Below the pieces are notes generated by a model. The model saw only the letters and a list, made by a program, of their open reading frames with translations. It did not search any database and was not told the DNA's origin. From Emticicia sp031378345 (GTDB lineage Bacteria > Bacteroidota > Bacteroidia > Cytophagales > Spirosomataceae): a stretch of 64,000 bases of DNA. Shown one piece after another: positions 33,642-43,619 of this stretch. The stretch lies in NCBI GenBank assembly GCA_031378345.1, contig JANNDY010000030.1:1-64000 (forward strand), written 5' to 3'. Both the position numbers and the translations under genes were made by a program. Position 1 is the stretch's first letter. Each line of letters opens with the position of its first letter.

Positions 33642-34247
33642 CTATCTAAAATATAATAAAAACGCAAACAAAGAAACCCAAAGAATATCTAAAAAATGCC
33701 ATGCTGTTGCACAAACTTCAACTAATATACTATTTTTTGAATCAATTTGCATTTTGAAAGCTAATATTAATGTTGCTACCAAAATCCCTAATCCTAATAA
33801 AAGGTGTGCCATGTGCAAACCTGTAAAAATATAAAAGAATCCACCAGAAGGATTTCCTTTTAGAAATACCCCTTGTTGTTGTAAATTTTGCCAACCGAGG
33901 TACTGCATTATCAAAAAAACAACCCCAAATATAAATGTTAAAGCTACTGCTATTTTTAAATTTGCTATGTTATTTTTTTTGGTTGATATTAAAGCCAAGT
34001 GCATCGAAACACTACTTACCATCAATACTAATGTACTGAACCAAAATATTTGTGGTACTTCAAATTCCGCCCAATTTCCTTCTGCTCGTCTTACTAAATA
34101 GGCACTTGCTTGTGAAGCAAACAACATCATTATAGTAATGATAAACAACCAAATCATGAACTTCCACTTATTAACCGACAATGTAGGTGCGGGTTCTTGT
34201 CCTCCAAACGAAACTGCTGTTTGTCTCTTTATATTTTTATTACTCAT
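33642..34247 (-). CDS. Second cytochrome c oxidase subunit III paralogue
   Basis: Subunit III family member of 201 residues with about five spans, shorter than its neighbour. Hallmarks are GGFFYIFTGLHMAHLLLGLGIL and TAWHFLDILWVSLFAFLLYFR. The first two spans of the long form are replaced by one (FMIWLFIITIMMLFASQASAYLVRR). Paired short and long subunits III occur in caa3-like oxidase clusters of Bacteroidetes (family knowledge). It follows ctaB by 70 bp. Confidence 0.9.
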   Translation of the reverse strand: MSNKNIKRQTAVSFGGQEPAPTLSVNKWKFMIWLFIITIMMLFASQASAYLVRRAEGNWAEFEVPQIFWFSTLVLMVSSVSMHLALISTKKNNIANLKIAVALTFIFGVVFLIMQYLGWQNLQQQGVFLKGNPSGGFFYIFTGLHMAHLLLGLGILVATLILAFKMQIDSKNSILVEVCATAWHFLDILWVSLFAFLLYFR

Positions 34248-34317
34248 GATTTCTTTTTTTATAACTCATTTATTATCAACAAGTTACTTAACTATCGACT
34301 ATTGAATGCCGACTATT

Positions 34318-35199
34318 TTAAACTTTATCCAACAAATACGCAATTTGCACAACAGGCAAATAAATAAAAGAACCAAACATCAGTTGCAAAGCTGCTTTTC
34401 TATCAACCTTACGCATCAAATGAAATGTTTGAGCTAAAAACAACACGCCAAAAACCATTGCAATAACTGCTGAATTAATGCCTGTCATTCCTAAATAATA
34501 AGGAACCCAACATAAAGGCAATAAAAATACAGTATAAATCATCATTTGTATTGCCGAATTTAAGTTCTGCCCACCACTTGATGGCAATAACCTGAAACCT
34601 GCTTTACTATAATCTTCATCTAAAACCCAGGCAATTGCCCAAAAATGTGGAAATTGCCAAAAAAATTGAATAGCAAATAAGATGCCCGGCTCTAAACCAA
34701 AATGGTTTGTGGCTGCTACCCAACCAATCATCGGAGGAAATGCTCCTGGTAATGCCCCAACTGCAACTGCAATTGGTCCAACTCTTTTCAAAGGTGTATA
34801 CACAAATCCATAAAGAATCATTGAAAGTAATGCCAATAAACCTGCACGAACATTAAATTCATAGAATAGAATATACATCGCTATCATTGCCATTATCCAG
34901 CCAAAAATAGCTGCTTCACGCACCGAAAGTCTGCCACTTGGCAAAGGTCTTTCTTGTGTACGATTCATCAATTTATCTAAATCTTTTTCAATGATTTGAT
35001 TGATGATATTTGCTGCTGCCGTTGTTGAAAATGCTGCAATACAGAAAAGAACTAATTTTGTCCAATCAATTTTTTCAGATGCAATAATAAAACCAAATGC
35101 TCCTGAAAAAACTACAGTTGACGATAACCTAAACTTTGTTAGTTCATAAAAAGCCTTGGCTTTGTATGCAAAAATATTTTGAAAAACTGTTGTACTCAT
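34318..35199 (-). CDS. ctaB: Protoheme IX farnesyltransferase (heme O synthase)
   Basis: Adds a farnesyl group to heme B to give heme O. UbiA-fold membrane enzyme of 293 residues with about nine spans. The prenyl-diphosphate-binding motif NIINQIIEKDLDKLMNRTQERPLPSG holds the Asp residues, and the second loop has DEDYSKAGFRLLP. It abuts ctaA with no spacer, so both steps of heme A synthesis are translated together. Confidence 0.95.
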   Translation of the reverse strand: MSTTVFQNIFAYKAKAFYELTKFRLSSTVVFSGAFGFIIASEKIDWTKLVLFCIAAFSTTAAANIINQIIEKDLDKLMNRTQERPLPSGRLSVREAAIFGWIMAMIAMYILFYEFNVRAGLLALLSMILYGFVYTPLKRVGPIAVAVGALPGAFPPMIGWVAATNHFGLEPGILFAIQFFWQFPHFWAIAWVLDEDYSKAGFRLLPSSGGQNLNSAIQMMIYTVFLLPLCWVPYYLGMTGINSAVIAMVFGVLFLAQTFHLMRKVDRKAALQLMFGSFIYLPVVQIAYLLDKV

Positions 35200-36171
35200 T
35201 TATTGTAGTGAAGCAATGCTTCTAAAAACTTTTTCCTTATTCAATAATAAATAAATCACAAATTGAATTCCTAAAGCTAAAATGGCAACTGTCAAGTGAA
35301 CTGGTTGCATAATTCTTGGAAAACCAAAGTAAGCTAATGCTATTCCAGAAAACATTTCTACTGAAATCAAAATCAAAAGCCAAGTAGAAAACTTATAAAT
35401 GACTCCTTTTTCAATAATATTTTTTTTGATTCGATAGAAAAATAACAAGTTTAAGCTTAAAACTAACATTGAAAAGATGCCATGAATCTGAAACTTTCCT
35501 CCCGTGTTTTCAACCCACTGACTTTTTAAAGTTTCTCCCATTAGTGTTGAAACTTTATCTATCATTTCTCGTACTTGAGTACCAAGTAAAACTTGCCCAA
35601 GTGTAATAATAATAGTAAGTATTAATAAAAAACTTAAGGAATTTGCTTCTTTAATTTCTTCAGTAATCACATTTGAGTTATAAGACCTTGCAACTGCATA
35701 TAGTAATATAAAAACTATGACAATTGAAAGTACCATGTGCAAAGTAATCATGATTGGATGTAACTCACTTGATACAACTTTTGAACCAAGCCAACCTTCT
35801 ACTCCAACCAAAATAAAAGCTAAAAAACTTAGCCAAACAATGACTTTATCTTTTTTCCAAAAAGCAAAGAACGAGGCTATAAATGTACCAAAAATAAACA
35901 AACCAATTAATGCTCCAACTAATCTATTAATATATTCAATCCAAGTCTTTATCGCATTAAATTCTACTTCGCCTTTCAGCTTTGCTCCAAATATTTCTTG
36001 ATAATTACTCGGTAATTGAGAAATATCAGTTGGAGGAATCCAAGTTCCAAAGCATTTAGGCCAATCTGGGCAACCCATTCCTGAGCCTGTTGCTCTAACA
36101 ACTCCACCTACTAAAATTAATACATAAACTGCTCCAATTGTCCAAAGACCTAATTTTCTGAAATGAATCAT
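35200..36171 (-). CDS. ctaA: Heme A synthase (COX15/CtaA)
   Basis: Oxidises the heme O methyl group to formyl. Eight-span protein of 323 residues. Hallmarks are GGVVRATGSGMGCPDWPKCFG at the first periplasmic loop with a Cys pair, EYINRLVGALIG with a conserved His-equivalent helix region, HPIMITLHMVLSI, QIHGIFSMLV and QPVHLTVAILALG carrying heme-ligand His residues. It starts 85 bp past ctaD, across a spacer with an 11-bp inverted repeat (36186-36196 with 36236-36246). Confidence 0.93.
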   Translation of the reverse strand: MIHFRKLGLWTIGAVYVLILVGGVVRATGSGMGCPDWPKCFGTWIPPTDISQLPSNYQEIFGAKLKGEVEFNAIKTWIEYINRLVGALIGLFIFGTFIASFFAFWKKDKVIVWLSFLAFILVGVEGWLGSKVVSSELHPIMITLHMVLSIVIVFILLYAVARSYNSNVITEEIKEANSLSFLLILTIIITLGQVLLGTQVREMIDKVSTLMGETLKSQWVENTGGKFQIHGIFSMLVLSLNLLFFYRIKKNIIEKGVIYKFSTWLLILISVEMFSGIALAYFGFPRIMQPVHLTVAILALGIQFVIYLLLNKEKVFRSIASLQ

Positions 36172-36256
36172 AATTGTCGATATTGGAGATTCGATGCTTG
36201 ATGTTCGGGGAATATTTTACAAATGGTACTCCAAACATCGAATCTCAAACATCTAT

Positions 36257-38134
36257 TTAATCGGGAATACTATAATTAAACTTAATATTTTCTATATCTT
36301 TTTCTTCCTTAATCAATTCCGTTTCATGCGGGAAGTTTGATTCTGGCGTTGCTGAAAATGGCACATTTTGAGGAATAAAATCTTCTTCAGAACCTGGCTT
36401 GCTATAATCGTAAGGCCATCGATAAACTGTTGGTATTTCTCCAACCCAGTTTCCATGTCCTGGATTTATTGGTGCTGTCCATTCCAAAGTATTCGACCTC
36501 CAAGGGTTCTGAGGTGCTTTTTTACCCCAGAAAATAGAGTAAAAGAAATTATACAAGAAAGCAATGTTTGCTGCAAAAACTACAATCGCTGCAATGGTGC
36601 TTAATTCTGCCAAATCTTGGTATTTATTTGTAAAATCAAACCCTGTATAGGCATAATATCTTCTTGGGAAACCTGCAATTCCGAGATAATGTTGCGGGAA
36701 GAAAACTAAGTACACTCCTGCGAATGTTACCCAAAAGTGAATATATGCTAAAGTTGGATTCATCATTCGACCAAACATTTTTGGAAACCAATGATAAACT
36801 CCTGCCACCATTCCAAAGAATGCCGCCGAACCCATCACCAAGTGAAAGTGAGCTACAACAAAATAGGTATCATGCAACTGAATATCTAATGCACTATTTC
36901 CAAGAATAATTCCTGTAACTCCACCCGATACGAAGAAAGAAACTAAGCCAATTGAAAACAACATTGCTGGTGTAAATATGATATTTCCACGCCACATTGT
37001 TGTAATATAATTGAAGGCTTTTACGGCAGATGGCACAGCAATAATCAATGTCAAAAGCATAAATACTGAGCCTAAGAATGGATTCATACCTGTCATAAAC
37101 ATGTGGTGAGCCCAAACAATAAATGCTAAGAACATAATACCCAACATTGAGAAAATCATTGCTTTATAACCAAAAATCGGTTTGCGTGAGTTTGTGGCAA
37201 TGATTTCAGAAGTCATTCCTAATGCAGGAAGGATTACGATATATACTTCGGGGTGTCCTAAAAACCAAAATAAGTGTTGAAACAATATCGGACTTCCACC
37301 TTGATTTGGTAATGCTTGCCCATTGATATAGATATCTGATAGGTAGAAACTTGTTCCAAAACTACGGTCGAAAATTAATAATAATGCTGCCGAAAATAAT
37401 ACTGGAAATGAAAGAATTCCTAAGATTGCAGTAAATGTAAATGCCCAAATAGTTAAAGGCATTTTATCAAAAGTCATTCCTCTTGTACGAAGGTTTATTA
37501 CAGTTGTTACATAATTAATACTTCCTAATAAGCTGGAAATAATAAATATTGCCATACTTACCAACCACATTGTCATACCTGTTCCCGAACCTGGAGCTGC
37601 ATCTGGCAATGCACTTAGAGGCGGGTAAACTACCCAACCGCCTCCTGCGGGTCCATCTTGTACAAATAATGAACAAAACATTATGACACTTGAAATAAAG
37701 AAGAACCAATATGACAACATATTGATAAATCCTGATGCCATATCTCTTGCACCTACTTGAAGCGGAATAAGAAAGTTTGAGAAAGTTCCACTCAATCCTG
37801 CTGTCAATACAAAGAACACCATGATTGTTCCGTGCATTGTAACAAGTGCAATGTAGTAATTAGGGTCTAATTTGCCTGTTTCGTCAAACCATCTTTCACC
37901 AAGAATTGGCTTTAAAAAACCTAAATCTATTCCAGGATATCCTAATTGTAAGCGAAAAACCAATGATAAAATACCACCAATTAATGCCCAAATTATACCT
38001 GAAATCAAATATTGCTTGGCAATGACTTTATGGTCTTCCGAAAAAATATATTTTCTGATAAAACTCAGCTCGTGATGCTCGTGTGCTTCATCATGTTCAT
38101 GAACATGAATCTCTGCGTGTGCTACTTCTGCCAT
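36257..38134 (-). CDS. ctaD: Cytochrome c oxidase subunit I
   Basis: Catalytic subunit of an A-type heme-copper oxidase, 625 residues with 12 or more spans. The CuB and heme ligands are visible: HPEVYIVILPALGM (His-Tyr cross-link motif), WAHHMFMTGMNPFLGS and VVAHFHLVMGSAAFFGM. The cytoplasmic start is His-rich (HAEIHVHEHDEAHEHHELS), which is unusual and may hold metal. It lies 36 bp past ctaC and is part of the ACIII-oxidase cluster, so it should take electrons from ACIII via cytochrome domains. Confidence 0.96.
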   Translation of the reverse strand: MAEVAHAEIHVHEHDEAHEHHELSFIRKYIFSEDHKVIAKQYLISGIIWALIGGILSLVFRLQLGYPGIDLGFLKPILGERWFDETGKLDPNYYIALVTMHGTIMVFFVLTAGLSGTFSNFLIPLQVGARDMASGFINMLSYWFFFISSVIMFCSLFVQDGPAGGGWVVYPPLSALPDAAPGSGTGMTMWLVSMAIFIISSLLGSINYVTTVINLRTRGMTFDKMPLTIWAFTFTAILGILSFPVLFSAALLLIFDRSFGTSFYLSDIYINGQALPNQGGSPILFQHLFWFLGHPEVYIVILPALGMTSEIIATNSRKPIFGYKAMIFSMLGIMFLAFIVWAHHMFMTGMNPFLGSVFMLLTLIIAVPSAVKAFNYITTMWRGNIIFTPAMLFSIGLVSFFVSGGVTGIILGNSALDIQLHDTYFVVAHFHLVMGSAAFFGMVAGVYHWFPKMFGRMMNPTLAYIHFWVTFAGVYLVFFPQHYLGIAGFPRRYYAYTGFDFTNKYQDLAELSTIAAIVVFAANIAFLYNFFYSIFWGKKAPQNPWRSNTLEWTAPINPGHGNWVGEIPTVYRWPYDYSKPGSEEDFIPQNVPFSATPESNFPHETELIKEEKDIENIKFNYSIPD

Positions 38135-38169
38135 TTTAATAGTATATTTTAGATTTAATAGATTTAATG

Positions 38170-39303
38170 TTATCTTAATTTTGCAACATTTGGTAAACTA
38201 TTTACCGCAGCCGTTGTGCTATCCGTTGAAACTTCCGAAGGAAAATACTTCATAGCTTTTGCTTTTAAACTTGCTGGTACTTTTTCTATATACTCAGGCT
38301 TTGAAGCAAATAATGATACTTGCTCTTTTTTCCATTTCTCGTACTCAGCGGGTTCATCCACAACTAAAATCAACTTCATTGCAAAGTGGCTACGACCACA
38401 AACTTCTGTACAAGCAATTTCATATTTGAAATCTGGATTACCTAATTCAGCACGCATATCTGCTGTAGTTTTGTCTGCAATAAACCAAAATTTAGTTGGC
38501 ATTCCTGGTACTGCATCCATTTTTACTCTCATGTGAGGAATAAATACGCTATGCAATACATCTCTCGCTCTGATTTTTAATAATACTGCCTTTCCTTTTG
38601 GAATGTGCATTTCAGTATTACTTGTAAAATCATCGAATGAATTTTCGTCCGTAAAATCAAGACCAAATTCATTTCCTTCTGCATCATTAATCAATTTATA
38701 ATTATAATTGCCTAATTTATTATTATCCACCCCCGCATATCTTACTTGCCAGCCAAATTGCTTACCCATAATTTCAATCACTTCAGCATCTTTTGGAGCA
38801 TCTGACATTACTTTGTTCCATACACTTAAGCCACTTGTTACTAAGCCTGCCATTACTAAAGCTGGAATTAATGTCCAAACTACTTCAAGTGTATTATTGT
38901 GTGCAAAAAACTGTGCCTTTCTATTTTTGTTATATCTATATTTATATGGAAAATAAAACAAAATAGAATTGACTACAACAAATGAAAATGTAACAACAGC
39001 CATTCCGAACCAAAACCAATAATCGGTTTCTTTTCCATGAACTGATGACGCTGTTGGAATATCTCCAAAAGCCATTAAAAAATCTTTTTTTGCATAGTTG
39101 AATGACCAAACCATTCCAACTACACTCAAAATCCAGAAGATAGCCAAACCAACACCATTCATATCATTGGCACTGTCTACCGCACTATCTTCATTTTGTA
39201 CTGTTTCTCCTTTCTGCCCTTTTAGGAGTTTTTGTGTTTTTGAAATAACCATGATGGTCAAAGCAAGAAACACAATAGCTAAAGCTACAATTAATAAAGT
39301 CAT
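38170..39303 (-). CDS. ctaC: Cytochrome c oxidase subunit II (CuA)
   Basis: Electron-entry subunit, 377 residues. The complete CuA site is CTEVCGRSHFAMKLILV. The docking-side aromatic motif is MGKQFGWQVRYAG. It has three hydrophobic segments, one more than classical subunit II: an N-terminal span (LLIVALAIVFLALTIMVI), then AIFWILSVVGMVWSF, and TFSFVVVNSILFYFPY. About 45 residues beyond the cupredoxin fold form a Ser/Thr-rich tail. No heme c domain is fused, so this is aa3-type rather than caa3. Confidence 0.95.
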   Translation of the reverse strand: MTLLIVALAIVFLALTIMVISKTQKLLKGQKGETVQNEDSAVDSANDMNGVGLAIFWILSVVGMVWSFNYAKKDFLMAFGDIPTASSVHGKETDYWFWFGMAVVTFSFVVVNSILFYFPYKYRYNKNRKAQFFAHNNTLEVVWTLIPALVMAGLVTSGLSVWNKVMSDAPKDAEVIEIMGKQFGWQVRYAGVDNNKLGNYNYKLINDAEGNEFGLDFTDENSFDDFTSNTEMHIPKGKAVLLKIRARDVLHSVFIPHMRVKMDAVPGMPTKFWFIADKTTADMRAELGNPDFKYEIACTEVCGRSHFAMKLILVVDEPAEYEKWKKEQVSLFASKPEYIEKVPASLKAKAMKYFPSEVSTDSTTAAVNSLPNVAKLR

Positions 39304-39381
39304 TTTCTGAAAATTTACAAGTTTATATACTAACTTCTTGTACTATATAAATCAATGTTTAATAAAAATGTTTGAAAAAAA

Positions 39382-40719
39382 TCAAATATCATGGTGCAAA
39401 CTTTCCTCTAAGAATGGGTGATTCTTAGGATACATATTTGTTTTTGACAATTCATTTGCCACAAAATAAATAAACAACGAAGCGAATGTTAATGTTGTCC
39501 CCCACTCTATGATACCAATACCAGCTTGGCTTTTTGCAATTCCCGGCATGTGCATTTGATAAAAATCAAACCAATGTCCAATTAGAATTGCCGAACAACC
39601 TAATTTCAAAAATGTTGGTCTTCTTTTTGAGTTTCTTGCCATCAAAATTAATAGTGGGCAGAAAAAATTCAAAACAAAGTTTATATGAAAGGGCCACCAA
39701 TATCTGCCTTCAAATCCTGTAAAACGCTCACGATAATAGATTGTTTCTTCTGGAAGGTTTGCATAAAAAATTAATAAATATTGTGAAAACCATACATAAG
39801 TCCAAAAAACAGAGAAACCGAAAATTAATTTCCCTAAATCATGCAAATGACTTTCATTTACTACTTTCAAATATCCTTGGTCTTTCAATAACAAAATTGC
39901 CATCATCAATGCGGCTAAACCAGCAACATGCCAACTCGCCAAATGATACCAACCAAACATTGTAGAAAACCAGTGTGTATCTATTGACAATGACAAATCC
40001 CAAGCTGATGTTGAGGCTGTTACGGCAAAAAATATTAAAAATAGTTTAGAGATATTACGGCTTTTATAGTAATTATCTGTCCCTTTTTCTTCATCTTCTA
40101 ATAATGAATATTTACGCATCATTTTCGAGCCAAAATACCACACAGCAATGTACGCTATCAAACGAACAAAGAAAAAAGGCAGGTTCAAATACCAAGATTT
40201 TCCTGCAATAATTTTGTCATAGTTTTCACTGCCCACAGTCATTATCCCATCATGTGTCCAGTGCATTACGATGTGACGAGTTGCAGGAATTGCCATTAAT
40301 ATCAACAAAATAGTGCCTGGAACTATAATAAAAGAAGGAAAAGCCTCAGCTACACGTTTGATAGAAACATACCAACCAGATTTTGCAACATAATTATAGG
40401 AAATAAAAAACGCTCCTACTACCGAAATTCCAAGAAAGTAAACACTATTCATCCAAAGATTTGCAATGATTCTACTAAATAAAGTTGCACCATGCTCGCC
40501 ACCATGTTCTCCATGACCAGCTGCCTCATGCCCTGCTGCTGCATGTTCGCCACCATGAGCTTCCCACACGCCAATAGACCAACCATTTGATAATAGAAAA
40601 TAACCAATCGCAACCATAGCTACTCCTAATAGAGCTGCAATTATTAATTTACGTTTGGTTTCAGAGGTAAACTCAAATCTTTCTTCTGTTGAAGGAATTT
40701 CGTGAGTATTATGAGCCAT
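39382..40719 (-). CDS. actF: Alternative complex III subunit ActF
   Basis: Integral membrane subunit of the quinol:cytochrome c oxidoreductase ACIII, 445 residues with about ten spans. Motifs are WMNSVYFLGISVVGAFFISYNYVAKSGW, VMHWTHDGIM and YWWPFHINFVLNFFCPLLILMARNSKRR. Between the first two spans is a Gly/Ala/His loop (residues 55-77) with seven His, not needed for the fold and possibly metal-binding. It follows actE and precedes ctaC, joining the complex III and oxidase halves of the cluster. Confidence 0.93.
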   Translation of the reverse strand: MAHNTHEIPSTEERFEFTSETKRKLIIAALLGVAMVAIGYFLLSNGWSIGVWEAHGGEHAAAGHEAAGHGEHGGEHGATLFSRIIANLWMNSVYFLGISVVGAFFISYNYVAKSGWYVSIKRVAEAFPSFIIVPGTILLILMAIPATRHIVMHWTHDGIMTVGSENYDKIIAGKSWYLNLPFFFVRLIAYIAVWYFGSKMMRKYSLLEDEEKGTDNYYKSRNISKLFLIFFAVTASTSAWDLSLSIDTHWFSTMFGWYHLASWHVAGLAALMMAILLLKDQGYLKVVNESHLHDLGKLIFGFSVFWTYVWFSQYLLIFYANLPEETIYYRERFTGFEGRYWWPFHINFVLNFFCPLLILMARNSKRRPTFLKLGCSAILIGHWFDFYQMHMPGIAKSQAGIGIIEWGTTLTFASLFIYFVANELSKTNMYPKNHPFLEESLHHDI

Positions 40720-40804
40720 TTTTTTTGAATTTGAACCCCCAATTGAAGGGGAGTTAATAATAAAATATCTTTAAATATCTCTCTTTTGATTGAAAGTATT
40801 TTGA

Positions 40805-41419
40805 TTAATTTCCTAATTGCAATCTATGTACGTAATGAACAATTTTCCAACGTTCTTCAGGATTCACTTGTGAAGCGTGAGCCCACATACGATTTTTTCC
40901 AAAAGTAATTACATGATAAATATGACCATCATTCATACTTTTATAAGCATCCGATGCATAATTTGGTACACCTTTGTAAACGATACCCACAGCACCATCA
41001 CCGGCACCTTTTTCTCCATGACAATGTTGGCAGTTCCTTTCATAAAGCACTTTTCCTTCTTCTTCTGCCTTTTCTGACCAAGGAATTGGATTTATCAATG
41101 TTCTTTCGGCTATTTCAATGCTATCTTTCGGCAAGTTATATTCCATTAAGTCATAGATAGTTGTGCTATCATCTTGCAAGAAAGTTGTATTGTAATTGGC
41201 ACGAGAAATTGTTCCAGCTACTGGCGAACGCATATCTTTACCATCTAAATTGATAGTATTTGCACGCCACTGAGTAAGTGGTTCGTAGGCACGGGAGTTA
41301 TACATATTTGGAGAAAACTCCCAACCTGTACTGTTGTTATCCCCACAAGAAGTCAATGCAGCTACCGAAAATGTTGCTGTTGATAATACAAGGGCGATAT
41401 TTTTGAATGAAAACTTCAT
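40805..41419 (-). CDS. actE: Alternative complex III subunit ActE, monoheme cytochrome c lipoprotein
   Basis: Membrane-anchored cytochrome c, about 204 residues from the ATG at 41419 (MKFSFKNIAL). A lipoprotein signal ends VAALTSC. The conserved N-terminal block is MYNSRAYEPLTQW, and the single heme site is NCQHCHGEKGAGDG, with the distal Met probably in NRMWAHASQV. It is thought to hand electrons from ActA or ActB to the oxidase. Cotranscribed between actD and actF. Confidence 0.93.
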   Translation of the reverse strand: MKFSFKNIALVLSTATFSVAALTSCGDNNSTGWEFSPNMYNSRAYEPLTQWRANTINLDGKDMRSPVAGTISRANYNTTFLQDDSTTIYDLMEYNLPKDSIEIAERTLINPIPWSEKAEEEGKVLYERNCQHCHGEKGAGDGAVGIVYKGVPNYASDAYKSMNDGHIYHVITFGKNRMWAHASQVNPEERWKIVHYVHRLQLGN

Positions 41420-41526
41420 TTGAAAACAAATTAGTGTCAATTGTGTGAGTAGTAAATAATTTACTCACTCAATTTTCCATGTTTTATTTGATTTTTTATC
41501 TTATTCAGTTCGTTAAAAACTGTTAG

Positions 41527-42048
41527 TTATGCTTCTTTTACATTAACTTCACTTGCACCTGAGCTTTTCAATATTTTTGAAATATCTCCTTCTGAAAGTT
41601 TGTTTTTTGCCAAATCAATAGCCATTATAAACTTATCATCAGTACTTCTTACGTCAAAAATGATAGGTTTTGCAGATGGCCCCATTCCCTCCATGAAGAA
41701 GAATGTAAATGCCATTCCGAATGATGCTAAAAGAACTGTCAATTCAAAAACAATAGGTACGTTTGTTGGAAAAGGGAAGAAGTTTTTACCACCAACATTT
41801 ATAGGCCAATCTACACCCATTGTCCAAAATGTAAGCAATAATGCCAAACAAGTTCCTGTTATTCCGAATGAAAAGGCTGCAATACCCATTCTTGGGAAAG
41901 CATATCCCAATGCTTTGTCCATTCCGTGAATAGCAAAAGGAGTATAAACTTCATGAATTTTGACACCTTGATGTCTTACGTCTTCAACAGCATGGAGTAT
42001 TTCATCACTATCGTCAAAAACACCTACTAAATATTTGCTATCTGCCAT
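41527..42048 (-). CDS. actD: Alternative complex III subunit ActD (DUF3341)
   Basis: Two-span subunit of 173 residues. Starts with a soluble ACT-like part (KYLVGVFDDSDEILHAVEDVRHQGVKIHEVYTPF), then two membrane helices (GIAAFSFGITGTCLALLLTFW and VPIVFELTVLLASFGMAFTFFF), the second holding the conserved FELTVLLA motif. The soluble C-terminus is DDKFIMAIDL. Gene order actCDE is the standard one. Confidence 0.93.
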   Translation of the reverse strand: MADSKYLVGVFDDSDEILHAVEDVRHQGVKIHEVYTPFAIHGMDKALGYAFPRMGIAAFSFGITGTCLALLLTFWTMGVDWPINVGGKNFFPFPTNVPIVFELTVLLASFGMAFTFFFMEGMGPSAKPIIFDVRSTDDKFIMAIDLAKNKLSEGDISKILKSSGASEVNVKEA

Positions 42049-42138
42049 TTAAGTAATGATAAATGTTGAATGTTGAATGATAAATTTGCAATAGCAATTA
42101 TTTATATTCAACTACTTATATAATGGTAAAATCTTAAA

Positions 42139-43518
42139 TTACGCTGTTACTTTTTTCTTTTCTGGGTATTTTTCAGATGATGATTTCAAAACAGCTTTCA
42201 CCTCTGCCATGTTGATAACAGGCAAGAATTTAGAGAATAAGAAGAAAGCGGTAAAGAAAAACCCAAATGAGAAAATATAGTCTGAAATATCTCCCAAGCG
42301 TGGCGTAAAATATGCCCAACTTGAAGGCAAATAATCACGGTGGAGCGAAGTTACAATGATTACAAAACGCTCAAACCACATACCGATATTTACAATTACT
42401 GCCATTACGAATGATACAAGAATGTTTTCGCGAATTTTCTTGAACCAAAATAATTGTGGAGAAAGTACATTACAAGTCATCATTGCTGCATAAGACCACC
42501 AAAGTGGACCAGCCATACGATTGATGAAAGCATATTGCTCATATTCAACACCTGAATATGCCGCCATAAAAAACTCAGTAATATAAGCGATACCAACAAC
42601 TGAACCTGTAAGCGTGATGATTTTATTCATCAACGAAATATGCTCCAATGTTACGTAGTCTTCCAATTTATAAACAACTCTTGTTACCAACATCAAGTTT
42701 TGAACCATTGCAAAACCAGAGAAGATTGCACCCGCCACAAAGTATGGAGGGAAGATTGTTGTATGCCAACCTGGAATTACCGAAGTTGCAAAATCAAAAG
42801 ATACAATTGTGTGTACCGAAAGTACAAGAGGCGTAGAAAGACCTGCCAAAATTAAAGAAACGTCTTCATATCTTGCCCAAGCTTTTGCTCCACCAGTCCA
42901 TCCGAGAGCTAATGCTCCATAAACTTTCTTGCGTGTGCCAGTTGCTCGGTCACGGATTGTTGCTAAGTCAGGAATTAAGCCAATGTACCAAAATAAACAT
43001 GATACTGAGAAATAAGTCGAGATTGCAAAAACGTCCCAAACCAATGGTGAGTTGAAGTTTACCCACAAAGAGCCAAAAGTATTTGGCAATGGTAAGGCAA
43101 AATAAGCTAACCAAGGACGACCCATATGCATCACAATGAATGAAGCTGCACAAATTACGGCAAAAATCGTCATTGCTTCTGCTGCACGGTTGATTGATGT
43201 TCTCCATTTTTGACGGAATAACAACAAAACGGCAGAAATAAGTGTACCAGCGTGACCAATACCAACCCACCAAACGAAGTTAGTGATGTCCCATGCCCAG
43301 CCTACGGTTTTATTCAAACCCCAAACACCAAGACCTTCCCACCATGTCCAAAATACCCAAGCTGTACCATAAAGTAGTACAAGCACTGATATTCCAAACA
43401 CAATTTTCCACTCTTTCGTCGGTTTGCTTTCAACGTGTCTGCAAATGTCTTCTGTTACGTCGTGGTAGGTTTTACCCCCCATTACTAACGTTTCTCTTAT
43501 TGGTGAAACTACGTGCAT
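42139..43518 (-). CDS. actC: Alternative complex III subunit ActC (NrfD/PsrC-like)
   Basis: Quinol-binding membrane subunit, 459 residues, about ten spans. Motifs are VWWVGIGHAGTLISAVLLLFRQKWRTSINRAAEAMT and SVHTIVSFDFATSVIPGWHTTIFPPYFVAGAIFSGFA, both family signatures with the His and Asp residues near the quinol site. It is separated from actB by 207 bp, unusually wide for this operon, holding a strong hairpin repeat. Confidence 0.95.
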   Translation of the reverse strand: MHVVSPIRETLVMGGKTYHDVTEDICRHVESKPTKEWKIVFGISVLVLLYGTAWVFWTWWEGLGVWGLNKTVGWAWDITNFVWWVGIGHAGTLISAVLLLFRQKWRTSINRAAEAMTIFAVICAASFIVMHMGRPWLAYFALPLPNTFGSLWVNFNSPLVWDVFAISTYFSVSCLFWYIGLIPDLATIRDRATGTRKKVYGALALGWTGGAKAWARYEDVSLILAGLSTPLVLSVHTIVSFDFATSVIPGWHTTIFPPYFVAGAIFSGFAMVQNLMLVTRVVYKLEDYVTLEHISLMNKIITLTGSVVGIAYITEFFMAAYSGVEYEQYAFINRMAGPLWWSYAAMMTCNVLSPQLFWFKKIRENILVSFVMAVIVNIGMWFERFVIIVTSLHRDYLPSSWAYFTPRLGDISDYIFSFGFFFTAFFLFSKFLPVINMAEVKAVLKSSSEKYPEKKKVTA

Positions 43519-43591
43519 AGTTTTTTTAGATTTATTGTATTAAAGTTTTTTAAACTTTCAAAATTCGCTGTTTATCACTTTTATCTACGCC

Positions 43592-43619
43592 TTACTTTTT
43601 GTCTTGATACAAAAAGTAA
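43592..43619. repeat. Hairpin repeat inside the act operon
   Basis: TTACTTTTTGT (43592-43602) pairs with ACAAAAAGTAA (43609-43619) around CTTGAT. The flanking AACAAAAAAATCAAG recalls a common dispersed Bacteroidetes repeat (from memory). It lies in the actB-actC spacer and could lower read-through or mark an RNA processing site. Confidence 0.65.

Noticed and set aside
38170..39303. caa3-type subunit II with a fused cytochrome c
   Set aside because: No CxxCH after the CuA site; the tail is a short Ser/Thr-rich extension.
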